From Cutibacterium equinum (GTDB taxonomy: Bacteria; Actinomycetota; Actinomycetes; Propionibacteriales; Propionibacteriaceae), in NCBI RefSeq assembly GCF_028021195.1, contig NZ_CP115668.1, positions 1,364,001-1,428,000 on the forward strand: 64,000 bases of DNA, written 5' to 3'. The notes beneath the pieces were generated by a model, which ran no database searches, had not been told where the DNA came from, and was given only the letters and a program-made list of their open reading frames with translations. Position numbers and translations under genes: made by a program. Below, one piece after another: positions 41,940-50,005 of this stretch (the stretch's first letter is position 1; each line of letters begins with the position of its first letter).

Positions 41940-42593
41940 TCACTGGGTGTCACCGCCTAGATGACGGCCCGCGCTCGATCCGAGGCCCCACGGCTTGTCC
42001 GGGCGCCAGTTGAGGGTCTGGACACGCCACGTCGCGGCGTCCTGGACGAGTACCGTCATGCTGGCTGGGCTGATGACCAAGGAGTGGAAGAGCCGGTGCG
42101 GCAGACCCATCAGGTCGGCGACGATGGCACGCAACGGGTCTCCATGACTGACGACAACTGCCGCGCCATCACCCACCTCGGCAGCGATTCTGCGGGCTGC
42201 CTGGGCCGTGCGGCGAAACATTTCGGCCATCGTTTCACCGCCCGGGAAGACAGCCTCGGGCGGGTTGTCGACCACGGTGCGCCAACCCGGCTCGCTGCTC
42301 AGGCTCACCAACGATCGTCCCGCCCACGTTCCGTAATCGCACTCGGCGACGTCGTCGTCCACGCGCACCGGACAGGTCCACCCGGCTCCTTCGGTGAGGA
42401 TTGCGGCCGTCTGCCGTGCTCGTGCCACCGGGGAGGTGGCGACGAACTCGGGGGCCAGGCCGCTCAGATGGGATGCCAGGACTCGTACGTCGCGCACACC
42501 GACCTCGTCGAGGGGATGGTCCGAACGGCCTGCCAGTACGCCCTTCGCGTTGGCCTCGGTACGCCCGTGTCGAATGAGCAGAAGTCGCGCCAT
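41940..42593 (-). CDS. Histidine phosphatase family protein (MSMEG_4193-like)
   Basis: The 217-residue protein has the RHG motif LIRHGRTEAN at residues 5-14, the second catalytic His in VVSHGDPLR, and Glu/Arg residues of the phosphoglycerate-mutase fold. The start is chosen at ATG 42591-42593 (MARLLLIRHG); upstream residues are not conserved. Its neighbours DUF3090 and SCO1664 make a conserved but uncharacterised module. Substrate unknown. Confidence 0.88.
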   Translation of the reverse strand: MARLLLIRHGRTEANAKGVLAGRSDHPLDEVGVRDVRVLASHLSGLAPEFVATSPVARARQTAAILTEGAGWTCPVRVDDDVAECDYGTWAGRSLVSLSSEPGWRTVVDNPPEAVFPGGETMAEMFRRTAQAARRIAAEVGDGAAVVVSHGDPLRAIVADLMGLPHRLFHSLVISPASMTVLVQDAATWRVQTLNWRPDKPWGLGSSAGRHLGGDTQ

Positions 42594-42610
42594 GGCGTCA
42601 CTGTAGTGCG

Positions 42611-42648
42611 CCTTGAGTGCGGAGCCTTGCCTCAAGGCCGACTTGAGG
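42611..42648. promoter_or_regulatory. CTTGAG/CTCAAG inverted repeats between phosphatase and aldo/keto reductase
   Basis: CCTCAAG-GCCGA-CTTGAGG (42630-42648) is a perfect dyad with 7-bp arms. A further CCTTGAG at 42611-42617 pairs with CTCAAGG at 42631-42637. The arms match those of the SoxR box (CCTCAAG-N4-CTTGAGG) but with a 5-base centre. They also resemble half-sites of HspR. This suggests a MerR-family regulator. Confidence 0.5.
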
Positions 42649-42685
42649 GTGCTCCGTTAGGGTGATCTGAGCGAGGAGGACGCAC

Positions 42686-43654
42686 ATGCGTATGAGAACC
42701 GTCGGGGCAAGCGGCCTCAAGGTGTCTGCCATTGGTCTGGGCTCCCTGACGTGGGGCGGTCAGACCGACGCCCGCGAGGCTCGCTCCATGGTGCGCCGGT
42801 TCGTCGACGCCGGGGGAAACCTCGTCGACACTTCTCCCGCATATGGCGGTGGCTTCGCCGAACAGCTCATCGGAAAGCTCATTCACACCGACATCAGCCG
42901 AGATGATCTCGTCATCGCGACGAAAGCAGGGTTCGTCGTCGAGGGGAACAAGCGTGTCGTCGACACCTCTCGGGCCGCTCTGTTGCGCGATCTGGAGGGA
43001 TCCTTGCGTCGCCTCCACACCGACCACGTCGACCTGTGGCAGGTGCATGCCTGGGGTGATGCCCCCATCGAGGAAACCACTGCTGCCCTCGACCATGCGG
43101 TGCATTCGGGTATGGCCCGCTACGTCGGCGTCTCAAATTTCGTTGGCTGGCAGGCTGCGACGGCAGCCACCTGGCAGAAAGCCACTGGGGAGCGCACCGC
43201 ACTGGTGAGCAACCAGGTCGAGTACTCCCTGCTGGCCCGTCGCGCCGAGATCGAGGTCGTCCCGTCTGCCCAGCATCACGGGATGGGCGTGTTGGCGTGG
43301 TCGTCCCTGGGGCGTGGCGTGCTGGCTGGCCGTTACCGCAACGGGACCCCCAAGGATTCTCGTGGCGGTTCTGACCGTCTCTCGTGGTTCGTGCAGCCCT
43401 ATCTGACTCCCAAGTCCCGAGCTGTCGTCAATGCCGTCTCGAAGGCGGCCGACGGATTGGGAGCGACAACTGCACAGATTGCTCTGGCGTGGGTGCGTGA
43501 CGCCCCCGTGGTGTCGTCGGCCCTCGTGGGACCGCGAACGACGGCCCAGCTCGAGGAATTGCTCGGTGCCGAGGACGTCGTGCTGCCCCCCGAGATCACC
43601 TCGGCTCTCGACGACATCACGGGCGGGCCGAACCTGGCCCGCGAGGAGTTCTGA
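42686..43654 (+). CDS. Aldo/keto reductase
   Basis: A 322-residue NADPH-dependent aldo/keto reductase. Catalytic tetrad residues are seen in NLVDTSPAYGGG (Asp, Tyr), VIATKAGF (Lys) and VDLWQVHAW (His). The cofactor pocket is at GPRTTAQLEE. ATG start behind AGGAGG. It is divergent from the phosphatase gene and preceded by inverted repeats. It ends 25 bases before the citrate synthase stop on the other strand. Substrate unknown. Confidence 0.92.
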   Translation: MRMRTVGASGLKVSAIGLGSLTWGGQTDAREARSMVRRFVDAGGNLVDTSPAYGGGFAEQLIGKLIHTDISRDDLVIATKAGFVVEGNKRVVDTSRAALLRDLEGSLRRLHTDHVDLWQVHAWGDAPIEETTAALDHAVHSGMARYVGVSNFVGWQAATAATWQKATGERTALVSNQVEYSLLARRAEIEVVPSAQHHGMGVLAWSSLGRGVLAGRYRNGTPKDSRGGSDRLSWFVQPYLTPKSRAVVNAVSKAADGLGATTAQIALAWVRDAPVVSSALVGPRTTAQLEELLGAEDVVLPPEITSALDDITGGPNLAREEF

Positions 43655-43678
43655 CGGGGCTCGTGTTCCCAGGTGATC

Positions 43679-44977
43679 TCAGCGCTGGTCGCGGGGCACC
43701 CACGGCGTTGACACCGGACCGTCATAGAGCTCACGAGGCCGGGAGATCCTCGTCGTCGGATCGTCGGCGACCTCCTTCCAATGCGCAATCCAGCCAGCCA
43801 TCCGACCAATGGCAAACATGACGGTGAACATGTTGAGCGGAATGCCCAAGGCCCGCAGGACGATTCCGGAGTAGAAGTCCACGTTCGGGTAGAGCCTGCG
43901 CTCGACGAAAAAGTCATCAGCCAGGACGGCTTCCTCCAGTTCCATGGCGACGTCGAGCAGTGGGTCCGGTTTGTGCATGGTCTCAAGCAACGGACCGACG
44001 GCACCGCGAAGAATCCTCGCCCGGGGATCCCAGTTGCGGTAGACGCGATGTCCGAAGCCAGAAATCCTCTCCCCCGAATCCTTGGCCTTGGCCAAGTACT
44101 GGCGTGGGGTCAGTCCCGAGTCATGGATGCGTTGCAGCGCCCGCACCGCGTTGACATTGGCACCACCGTGGCGGTCTCCCCACAGCGCGCACACCCCTGC
44201 CGAACAGGAGGTGAAGAGATTGGCACCCGACGACCCCACCATCCGAACCGTCGAGGTTGAACAGTTCTGGCCATGATCGGCGTGCAGGGCGAAGAAGAGA
44301 TTGAGGGCCCTGGCGGCAATCGGGTCAGGTTCGTACTCGCGATATGGCAGGGAGAACATCATGTGCATGAAGTTCTCGACGTATTTGAGGTCGTAGCGCG
44401 GGTAGATCGCTGGTTCCCCGATGGACGCCTTGTACGAGGCCGCCGCGATGGTCCTCACCTTGGACAGGAGCTTGGCCGCAGCGTCGGTGAAGGACTCCTC
44501 GTCAGTGATGCGCGGGCGGTCATGGGTGCTCATCGCATTGATCATCGACGACATGATCGCCATGGGATGACCGTTGGGAGGGAAGGCGTTGAAATGCAGG
44601 TCCATTGATCGGTGAAGCGCTGAATACTCGGTCAGTCGGTTCCGGAAATCGTCACGCTGACTCTCGGTCGGCAGCTGGCCGAAGATGAGCAGCCATGCCG
44701 TTTCGACGAAGGAGACCTTTTCTTCAGCGAACGTTTCGATGGGGATTCCGCGATAGGTGAGCACCCCGTTCTCGCCGTCGATCCAAGAGATTGCCGACCG
44801 GCACGAGGCGGTGTTGGCGAAGGCCGGGTCGAAGGTCGTCACGCCTCCGGTCATCTGGCGAAGGTCCGTGATGTCGATGACGCGATCGCCGGTGGTACCC
44901 GTGATGACGGGAAGGCAATACTCCTGGCCGTCGAGGATGAGGGTTGCGGTGTCGGATTGGCTTGGCGTGTGGCTCAT
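43679..44977 (-). CDS. gltA: Citrate synthase
   Basis: Citrate synthase condenses acetyl-CoA and oxaloacetate at the entry of the TCA cycle. The 432-residue product is of the Gram-negative/actinobacterial hexameric type by length. It has the active-site His in HADHGQNCSTSTVR, GFGHRVYRNWDPRA and a catalytic Asp in NVDFYSGIV. An N-terminal beta-rich segment precedes the core. The upstream M20 peptidase gene ends two bases before its ATG, so the two are co-transcribed. Confidence 0.95.
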   Translation of the reverse strand: MSHTPSQSDTATLILDGQEYCLPVITGTTGDRVIDITDLRQMTGGVTTFDPAFANTASCRSAISWIDGENGVLTYRGIPIETFAEEKVSFVETAWLLIFGQLPTESQRDDFRNRLTEYSALHRSMDLHFNAFPPNGHPMAIMSSMINAMSTHDRPRITDEESFTDAAAKLLSKVRTIAAASYKASIGEPAIYPRYDLKYVENFMHMMFSLPYREYEPDPIAARALNLFFALHADHGQNCSTSTVRMVGSSGANLFTSCSAGVCALWGDRHGGANVNAVRALQRIHDSGLTPRQYLAKAKDSGERISGFGHRVYRNWDPRARILRGAVGPLLETMHKPDPLLDVAMELEEAVLADDFFVERRLYPNVDFYSGIVLRALGIPLNMFTVMFAIGRMAGWIAHWKEVADDPTTRISRPRELYDGPVSTPWVPRDQR

Positions 44978-44979
44978 GG

Positions 44980-46344
44980 TCAGGCCTCCTGCAGAATGTG
45001 ATCGACGACTTTGGCGCCGAAGATGAGAGACCCCACCGGGACCCTTTCGTCGACGCCGTGGAACAGGCTGATGAAGTCAAAATCAGCAGGAAGCCGCAGC
45101 GGCGTGCAGCCGTAACAGTTGATGCGACGGCCGTCTGGCAGGACGGCGAACCCCTTGGCGTCGGTGCCGGCCGAGTTGAGGTAGGGAAGCACGACCGCTC
45201 CGGGGTCCTCGGCGTCGATGGCATGGCGGATGGCGTCGACGGCCGCCCCTTCGAAGGGCGCTGCGGCGGCCGGTTTGAGGGAGATCGTCTCGACGTCGAT
45301 TCCGGGACCAGCCAGGGACGTGATCGTCGAGATCATCTCCTCCTGGGCCCCGGGAATGAACCTGGCATCGATCTGTGCACTGGCCCGGCTTGGTACGACG
45401 TTGACCTTGTACCCGGCAGACAGCACGGTCGGGGTGACACTGTGGGAGCAGCACGCGGCGACCATGCGTGACAGGGGCCCGATGGGGGCGAGGCTGGACT
45501 CGAGGTCGTCACGGTCGATCGTCAGACCCCACAACTGGGCAACCCTGGCGAGGAACTCCTCCTGGACGGGGTGGCCCATGTCGGGCCAGTCGTGGGAGTC
45601 AATGCGCGTCAGGGCCTCAAGCAAGCGAGCGACGGCATTGTCCGGATTGCGCATGGAGCCGTGCCCTGCCTTGCCGGTGGCGCTCAGCCGGAACCACCAC
45701 AGGCCCTTCTCGGCTGACTGGACGACGTAGACCCGTTTTCCCTCAGGCGTCGTCAGGGAGAATCCGCCGACTTCGCTGATAGCCTCGGTGACGCCATCGA
45801 AGACTTCCGGATGGTTGGCACCCAGCCAGGTGGATCCGAGGGTTCCTGATGCCTCCTCGTCGGCGAACATGATGAAGCGGATCGGACGCGATGGCACCTC
45901 GCCGCGTCGATGACGGGCGCGGATAGCCGACAGCACCATGGCCAAAAAGCCCTTCATGTCGATGGCTCCCCTGCCCCACACACAGTTGTCGTGGATCTCG
46001 CCGGACAGCGGGTGATGGGTCCAGTCGGCGGATTCAAAGGGGACGGTGTCACTGTGGCCGTGCAGCAGCAGGGCCGGACGGCTCATGTCGGTGCCTTGTG
46101 GCGCCCACTCGGCAACGAGTGTGACTCGGCCGGGCGCGGATTCGTAGATAGAGGTGTCCACCCCGATATCGGCGAGGAGCGTTGAGACGTAATGACACAT
46201 CTCGGCCTCGCCACGAGCGTCGTGGGGGCCAAAGTTCTGCGAGTCGATCTGGATCATGCGAGAGCAGATGTCAACCACCTCGGCCTGCGGGCTGTTCGGC
46301 CCATCGACAAGGTTGTCGAGAGGCATGCTGAAAAGATCTGACAT
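44980..46344 (-). CDS. M20-family metallopeptidase (ArgE/DapE/CPG2-like)
   Basis: A 454-residue zinc-dependent amidohydrolase. Metal ligands lie in LLHGHSDTVPF (His, Asp-like), GRGAIDMKG (Asp), FADEEASGTLG (catalytic Glu-Glu) and a C-terminal His in SLFHGVDERV. A dimerisation domain is inserted in the middle. Members of this branch are annotated as dipeptidases or acetylornithine/succinyl-diaminopimelate deacylases. Substrate is not resolved. It precedes gltA in the same operon. Confidence 0.88.
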   Translation of the reverse strand: MSDLFSMPLDNLVDGPNSPQAEVVDICSRMIQIDSQNFGPHDARGEAEMCHYVSTLLADIGVDTSIYESAPGRVTLVAEWAPQGTDMSRPALLLHGHSDTVPFESADWTHHPLSGEIHDNCVWGRGAIDMKGFLAMVLSAIRARHRRGEVPSRPIRFIMFADEEASGTLGSTWLGANHPEVFDGVTEAISEVGGFSLTTPEGKRVYVVQSAEKGLWWFRLSATGKAGHGSMRNPDNAVARLLEALTRIDSHDWPDMGHPVQEEFLARVAQLWGLTIDRDDLESSLAPIGPLSRMVAACCSHSVTPTVLSAGYKVNVVPSRASAQIDARFIPGAQEEMISTITSLAGPGIDVETISLKPAAAAPFEGAAVDAIRHAIDAEDPGAVVLPYLNSAGTDAKGFAVLPDGRRINCYGCTPLRLPADFDFISLFHGVDERVPVGSLIFGAKVVDHILQEA

Positions 46345-46407
46345 GTCGCGATTGTGTCACCCATGAGGAGTTCGCACTGTCACCGGGGACATCCCACGGA
46401 CGCCGAT

Positions 46408-46437
46408 TTGCGTTCTGGCGCGGACCTCTACTAGAGT
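46408..46437 (+). promoter_or_regulatory. Promoter of tRNA-Leu
   Basis: TTGCGT (46408-46413), an 18-base spacer and TAGAGT (46432-46437) lie 48 bases upstream of the tRNA. This is a fair sigma-A-type match. Confidence 0.5.
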
Positions 46438-46484
46438 CTCGTGACTGTCCGGTACGGAGCACCAGCGACGAATCGGAGACCCGA

Positions 46485-46570
46485 GTCCGGGTGGCGGAAT
46501 TGGTAGACGCGCTAGCTTGAGGTGCTAGTGGCCGATTAAGGCTGTGGAGGTTCAAGTCCTCTCTCGGACA
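46485..46570 (+). tRNA. tRNA-Leu (anticodon GAG)
   Basis: An 86-base class II tRNA. The acceptor arm is GTCCGGG paired with CTCGGAC, allowing one G-T. The anticodon stem is CTAGC/GCTAG with loop TTGAGGT giving anticodon GAG. A long variable arm precedes the T arm GGAGGTTCAAGTCCTC. CCA is not encoded. A strong terminator follows. Confidence 0.95.
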
Positions 46571-46580
46571 CACTGGGATA

Positions 46581-46623
46581 CCCCGCCTGACTAGGCAAAA
46601 TAGTCAGGCGGGGTTCTTCTTTT
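46581..46623 (+). terminator. Intrinsic terminator after tRNA-Leu
   Basis: CCCCGCCTGACTA and TAGTCAGGCGGGG form a perfect 13-bp stem around a 7-base loop, followed by TTCTTCTTTT. Confidence 0.95.
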
Positions 46624-46807
46624 GGGCATCCCACCACGTCAGTGTCGGCATCACACTTCGACTATGAGAACCCGACACAGTGCTGTGGCGGGTGATGGGT
46701 CAGTGGGAGGCGCACCGACTCTGGGGCTGGTAACGAAATCGGGTAGCCCCGCTTGCGCCACCCACCAGAACAGCCGACTCATGCCGCTGATCGATCGAGC
46801 AACAAAC

Positions 46808-46838
46808 TTGCAGGGGGGGGATCGTGATTGAGTGCAAT
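46808..46838 (+). repeat. 8-G homopolymer between promoter-like elements upstream of the LPHTG protein
   Basis: Eight G (46813-46820) lie between a -35-like TTGCAG (46808-46813) and a -10-like TGCAAT (46833-46838). Present spacing is 19 bases. Loss or gain of G would change the spacer. Poly-G tracts near surface-protein genes are known sites of phase variation in propionibacteria. Confidence 0.6.
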
Positions 46839-46876
46839 CGCAAGGACCTACCCGGAAACACAACGTGAGGGGAAGA

Positions 46877-48121
46877 ATGAAAATCACAAAGTTACTGGGC
46901 GCAGCGCTGGTCAGCTGCGCCCTGGCTTTGACCCAATTCGCGCCTGCGGCCGTCGCCGACGACCACGCCGCCGCACAGGGGCAGAGCCAAGAGTCGAAGG
47001 TCATGCCGACCTCCTGGGGCAGCTACAACGACGGAGGTTGGAGAGAAGCCGGCCGTTGGACGGACTCCGTGCCATCGATTTGGTGGATGTCGGGGACCAA
47101 CGGGTCTGGGGACAACATCGTCGCCCGCGAGCAGGTGTCCGCTCAGGTCGTTCACCTGAAAAATGGCAAAGCGGACACCACGTTCCCTGGCTACAAGACC
47201 AAAAAAGGCAGTCGGGCGGTTCACCTCCACGCAGTTCTTAACGCAGCAGAGGGAGCAAGATTCGACCAAGATGAAGGCTGGGTCACGGACAGGAAACTAA
47301 CCTCTGGACGATACCGGTTGATCCTCAAGGCCGAGCAGTCCGGGCTGACGAATCACATCGATTTCAGTATAGAGGACCCACTTGGCGACGACTTTGAGAC
47401 CACAATCTCTTTCCTTGACAAGGATTTCGCTCCGAGCCCGAAGCCAATCCCACAGCCCACGATTTCCGGAGAAAACTCCAACGGAATCCGCTTTTTGTCG
47501 AACGCATGGGACAACCGCTCCGGCAGTATTGAGTATTCATTGTCAGTCAAGAACTTGCCAGAGGAAGTTCGCGTCGACGTCACGAACATGGCCACAGGAA
47601 AGCCCATGATACCCACCGTAGCACCAGATCTTTCCTACCTGCGCTACGACGAAGATTTCTACAAGGATTGGATAAAGGCCGACCCTGGATGGACACGTGT
47701 CCCCGCTCCTGATTTCCTGCAGATCCGTGATGGCTCAATGTGGGATGCCCACGATGAAGATCCGCGAATTCCCGATGGAAGCCAGATGTTGCCCGATGGA
47801 AACTACTTGATGACCGTGTCCAACATCAAGGGGCAGAAGCTCGAGACCGTAACCGTGCACGTGGAAGGCGGGTATAGCTGGTCGCCATGGAACGCCCATC
47901 CGAACGGCTACAAGCCAACCAAGGCTGATCTCACGGTATCTGAGTCTGGTAAGCCATCTGAGTCTGGTAAGCCGAACCCCGGCAAGCCCGGAAACCCGGC
48001 ACCCGGTCATAAATCCGGCAAGCCCGGAAACCCGAACCCCGGTCACAAGCCCACCAAGCCCGGAAACCCGATCTCTGGTTACAAACCCGGCAAGCTGACT
48101 CTTCCGCATACTGGCTTCTGA
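46877..48121 (+). CDS. Secreted protein with Pro/Lys/Gly repeats and terminal LPHTGF
   Basis: From ATG at 46877 (GAGGGGAAG upstream) the product has 414 residues. A signal peptide (LLGAALVSCALALTQFAPAAVA) is cleaved near residue 27. The body up to about residue 350 is not recognised but has aromatic and Asp-rich beta-like segments. A tail of 60 residues repeats KPGNP-type units (NPGKPGNPAPGHKSGKPG and similar), as in cell-wall spanning tails of propionibacterial adhesins. The chain ends LTLPHTGF directly at the stop. A sortase signal would need a hydrophobic helix and basic tail after LPxTG; both are absent. Base composition is less GC-rich than its neighbours. It may be a wall-associated or secreted protein, or a truncated sortase substrate. 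Confidence 0.75.
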   Translation: MKITKLLGAALVSCALALTQFAPAAVADDHAAAQGQSQESKVMPTSWGSYNDGGWREAGRWTDSVPSIWWMSGTNGSGDNIVAREQVSAQVVHLKNGKADTTFPGYKTKKGSRAVHLHAVLNAAEGARFDQDEGWVTDRKLTSGRYRLILKAEQSGLTNHIDFSIEDPLGDDFETTISFLDKDFAPSPKPIPQPTISGENSNGIRFLSNAWDNRSGSIEYSLSVKNLPEEVRVDVTNMATGKPMIPTVAPDLSYLRYDEDFYKDWIKADPGWTRVPAPDFLQIRDGSMWDAHDEDPRIPDGSQMLPDGNYLMTVSNIKGQKLETVTVHVEGGYSWSPWNAHPNGYKPTKADLTVSESGKPSESGKPNPGKPGNPAPGHKSGKPGNPNPGHKPTKPGNPISGYKPGKLTLPHTGF

Positions 48122-48135
48122 CAAGTCACACATTT

Positions 48136-48168
48136 CGAGGGGGATGAGGGTGAACCTCATCCCCCTCG
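48136..48168 (+). terminator. Hairpin terminator after the LPHTG protein gene
   Basis: CGAGGGGGATGAGG and its complement form a 14-bp perfect stem with a 5-base loop, starting 15 bases after the stop codon. It lies between convergent genes. No strong T-run follows. Confidence 0.75.
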
Positions 48169-48228
48169 ACTATGTTGTGCCTACAACGAGTGCACCACGT
48201 CCTACCTCTAAAAAAGAACAGCGCACGG

Positions 48229-49731
48229 TCAAGCTTGATGCTCGTCCTCCTGCATCTGGTGGAGTTCCTCGAGAGCACGGATTCGCTCAGCGTCGAAATC
48301 GATACGTGTGTGATTAGCCCGAGTAGAAGCCAAGAGGCGGTACAACACGACCATCAATATCACCCAGATCGGAGCGGCGATGAGGGCCTGACGAGAATCT
48401 GACGAGAAACCCAACATGATGAGTATGGCAATGAAGAAAACGATACCAACCCACGACATGACGCGGCCCGCAGGCATCTTGAAGGCTGATTCGGCATGGC
48501 GTTCGGGATGCTTCTTCAAATACTTGAGGTAGCAGACCAGAATGAGGCCCCACACCGACAGGTAGAGCACTGACGAGATGCCCGCCACGAGGGAGAACGC
48601 ATCCATAACCGAGTCCTCAAGGGTCACGAGGATGATGGACGGTGAAATGCACACCGCTGTGAGGAAGAGGGCGTTGCGGGGGATATGGCGGCTGGACAGC
48701 TTGGCGAAGACCGGCGGGGCATCTTTCTCGCGCGCCAGTCCATAGAGGATACGAGAGGTTGAGAAGACCCCCGAGTTTGCTGATGATGCTGCCGAAGTCA
48801 GCACCACGAAGTTAACGATATGGAAGGCAATGAGGATCCCGATGAAGCTGAACATTTCGACAAACGGGCTCGCCTCTGGATTGATGAGGTCCCACGGTTG
48901 TACCGACATGATGACGCCGAGGGCCAACACGTAGAAGATGAGGACACGAGCCGGAATCGAATTGATGGCCTTGGGAAGATTGTGTTCGGGGTCGGCCGTC
49001 TCGGCTGCCGCAGTTCCCGCCATCTCAATACCCTGGAATGAGAAGATGGCGATCTGGAACCCAGCTATGAACCCCATGAACCCGGTGGGGAAGAACCCGC
49101 CGCGGTCCCACAGGTGAGAAAACGACGCGGCCGGTACTCCCTCACGGGGAGGCTGGAATCCGGTGATGGCAAGGTAGCCGCCGACGAGGATCAACGCGAC
49201 GATGGTGACGATCTTGATCATCGCGAACCAAAACTCCATCTCGCCAAAGAGCTTTACTGCGACCATGTTGAGACCGGTCAACAGCAATACGGTACACAGG
49301 GCGGGTATCCACTTGTCGAGATTGGGGAACCATTCGGCCAGATATCCACATATCGCGATGGTGTCGGCGTTTCCTATGACGACCCAACACATCCAGTACG
49401 TCCACCCCATGTAGAATCCGGCTCCGGGGCTGATGAGGTCTGTTGCAAAGTCGGCAAAGGACTTGTAAGCCAGATTTGACAGCAGTAGTTCTCCCATGGC
49501 CCGCATGACGAAGAAGAGCACTGTTCCGATGATGAAGTAGACCAGCAAGATGGACGGTCCTGCAAGGGAGATAGTCCTTCCGGAACCCAAAAACAGACCT
49601 GTTCCAATGGCACCACCAATGGCGATGAGCTGGAGATGCCGGTTCTTGAGGCCGCGCTGAAGTTGGGGCTCTTCGCCAGTTGGCTCCGCGGTTTGAGTTG
49701 TTCCCTGGGCTGCGCTATTCATGTGAGTCAT
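48229..49731 (-). CDS. Amino acid permease, APC family (CycA/AnsP-like)
   Basis: A 500-residue amino acid/proton symporter with twelve hydrophobic helices. The family signature GGAIGTGLFLGSG is in the first helix (residues 38-50), preceded by LQRGLKNRHLQLIAI. Members of this branch take up D-serine, D-alanine, glycine, asparagine or proline. The divergent alanine dehydrogenase gene makes alanine or glycine a plausible substrate. ATG at 49729-49731 has GGAG seven bases upstream; an ATG three codons later is possible. Confidence 0.88.
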   Translation of the reverse strand: MTHMNSAAQGTTQTAEPTGEEPQLQRGLKNRHLQLIAIGGAIGTGLFLGSGRTISLAGPSILLVYFIIGTVLFFVMRAMGELLLSNLAYKSFADFATDLISPGAGFYMGWTYWMCWVVIGNADTIAICGYLAEWFPNLDKWIPALCTVLLLTGLNMVAVKLFGEMEFWFAMIKIVTIVALILVGGYLAITGFQPPREGVPAASFSHLWDRGGFFPTGFMGFIAGFQIAIFSFQGIEMAGTAAAETADPEHNLPKAINSIPARVLIFYVLALGVIMSVQPWDLINPEASPFVEMFSFIGILIAFHIVNFVVLTSAASSANSGVFSTSRILYGLAREKDAPPVFAKLSSRHIPRNALFLTAVCISPSIILVTLEDSVMDAFSLVAGISSVLYLSVWGLILVCYLKYLKKHPERHAESAFKMPAGRVMSWVGIVFFIAILIMLGFSSDSRQALIAAPIWVILMVVLYRLLASTRANHTRIDFDAERIRALEELHQMQEDEHQA

Positions 49732-49849
49732 CTACATACTCCCGGTATCGACGGTATTCTCTGCCGGCGTCGTTGCCGAGCAAAGAACCATCTTCATCCT
49801 AGAAGCCGTCGAGGTCTGCAGGGGGCGTTAATCGATCACGAAGTTTCAG

Positions 49850-49867
49850 ATGTGATGAATATCACAT
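49850..49867. promoter_or_regulatory. Consensus CRP-family site between permease and ald
   Basis: TGTGA-TGAATA-TCACA matches the CRP/GlxR consensus TGTGA-N6-TCACA exactly and its flanks A and T extend the dyad to ATGTGAT-GAAT-ATCACAT. It is 119 bases from the permease start and 139 from the ald start, so it may serve both divergent promoters. Confidence 0.75.
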
Positions 49868-50005
49868 GGGCCGAAGAACGGCATGTCAGACTGATGGAGA
49901 TATTGAAGCAATGCCACACGTTGACGCGTAAGATCGATCGTGGATCGGCACCGATGCTGATCCCCCGAGGACAATCTCGGTGATGTCTGCAAAGGAGCAG
50001 GTGCA

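Noticed and set aside
48100-48170. Frameshift as the cause of the missing sortase tail
   Set aside because: No alternative frame after LPHTG encodes a hydrophobic helix; a terminator hairpin starts 15 bases after the stop.
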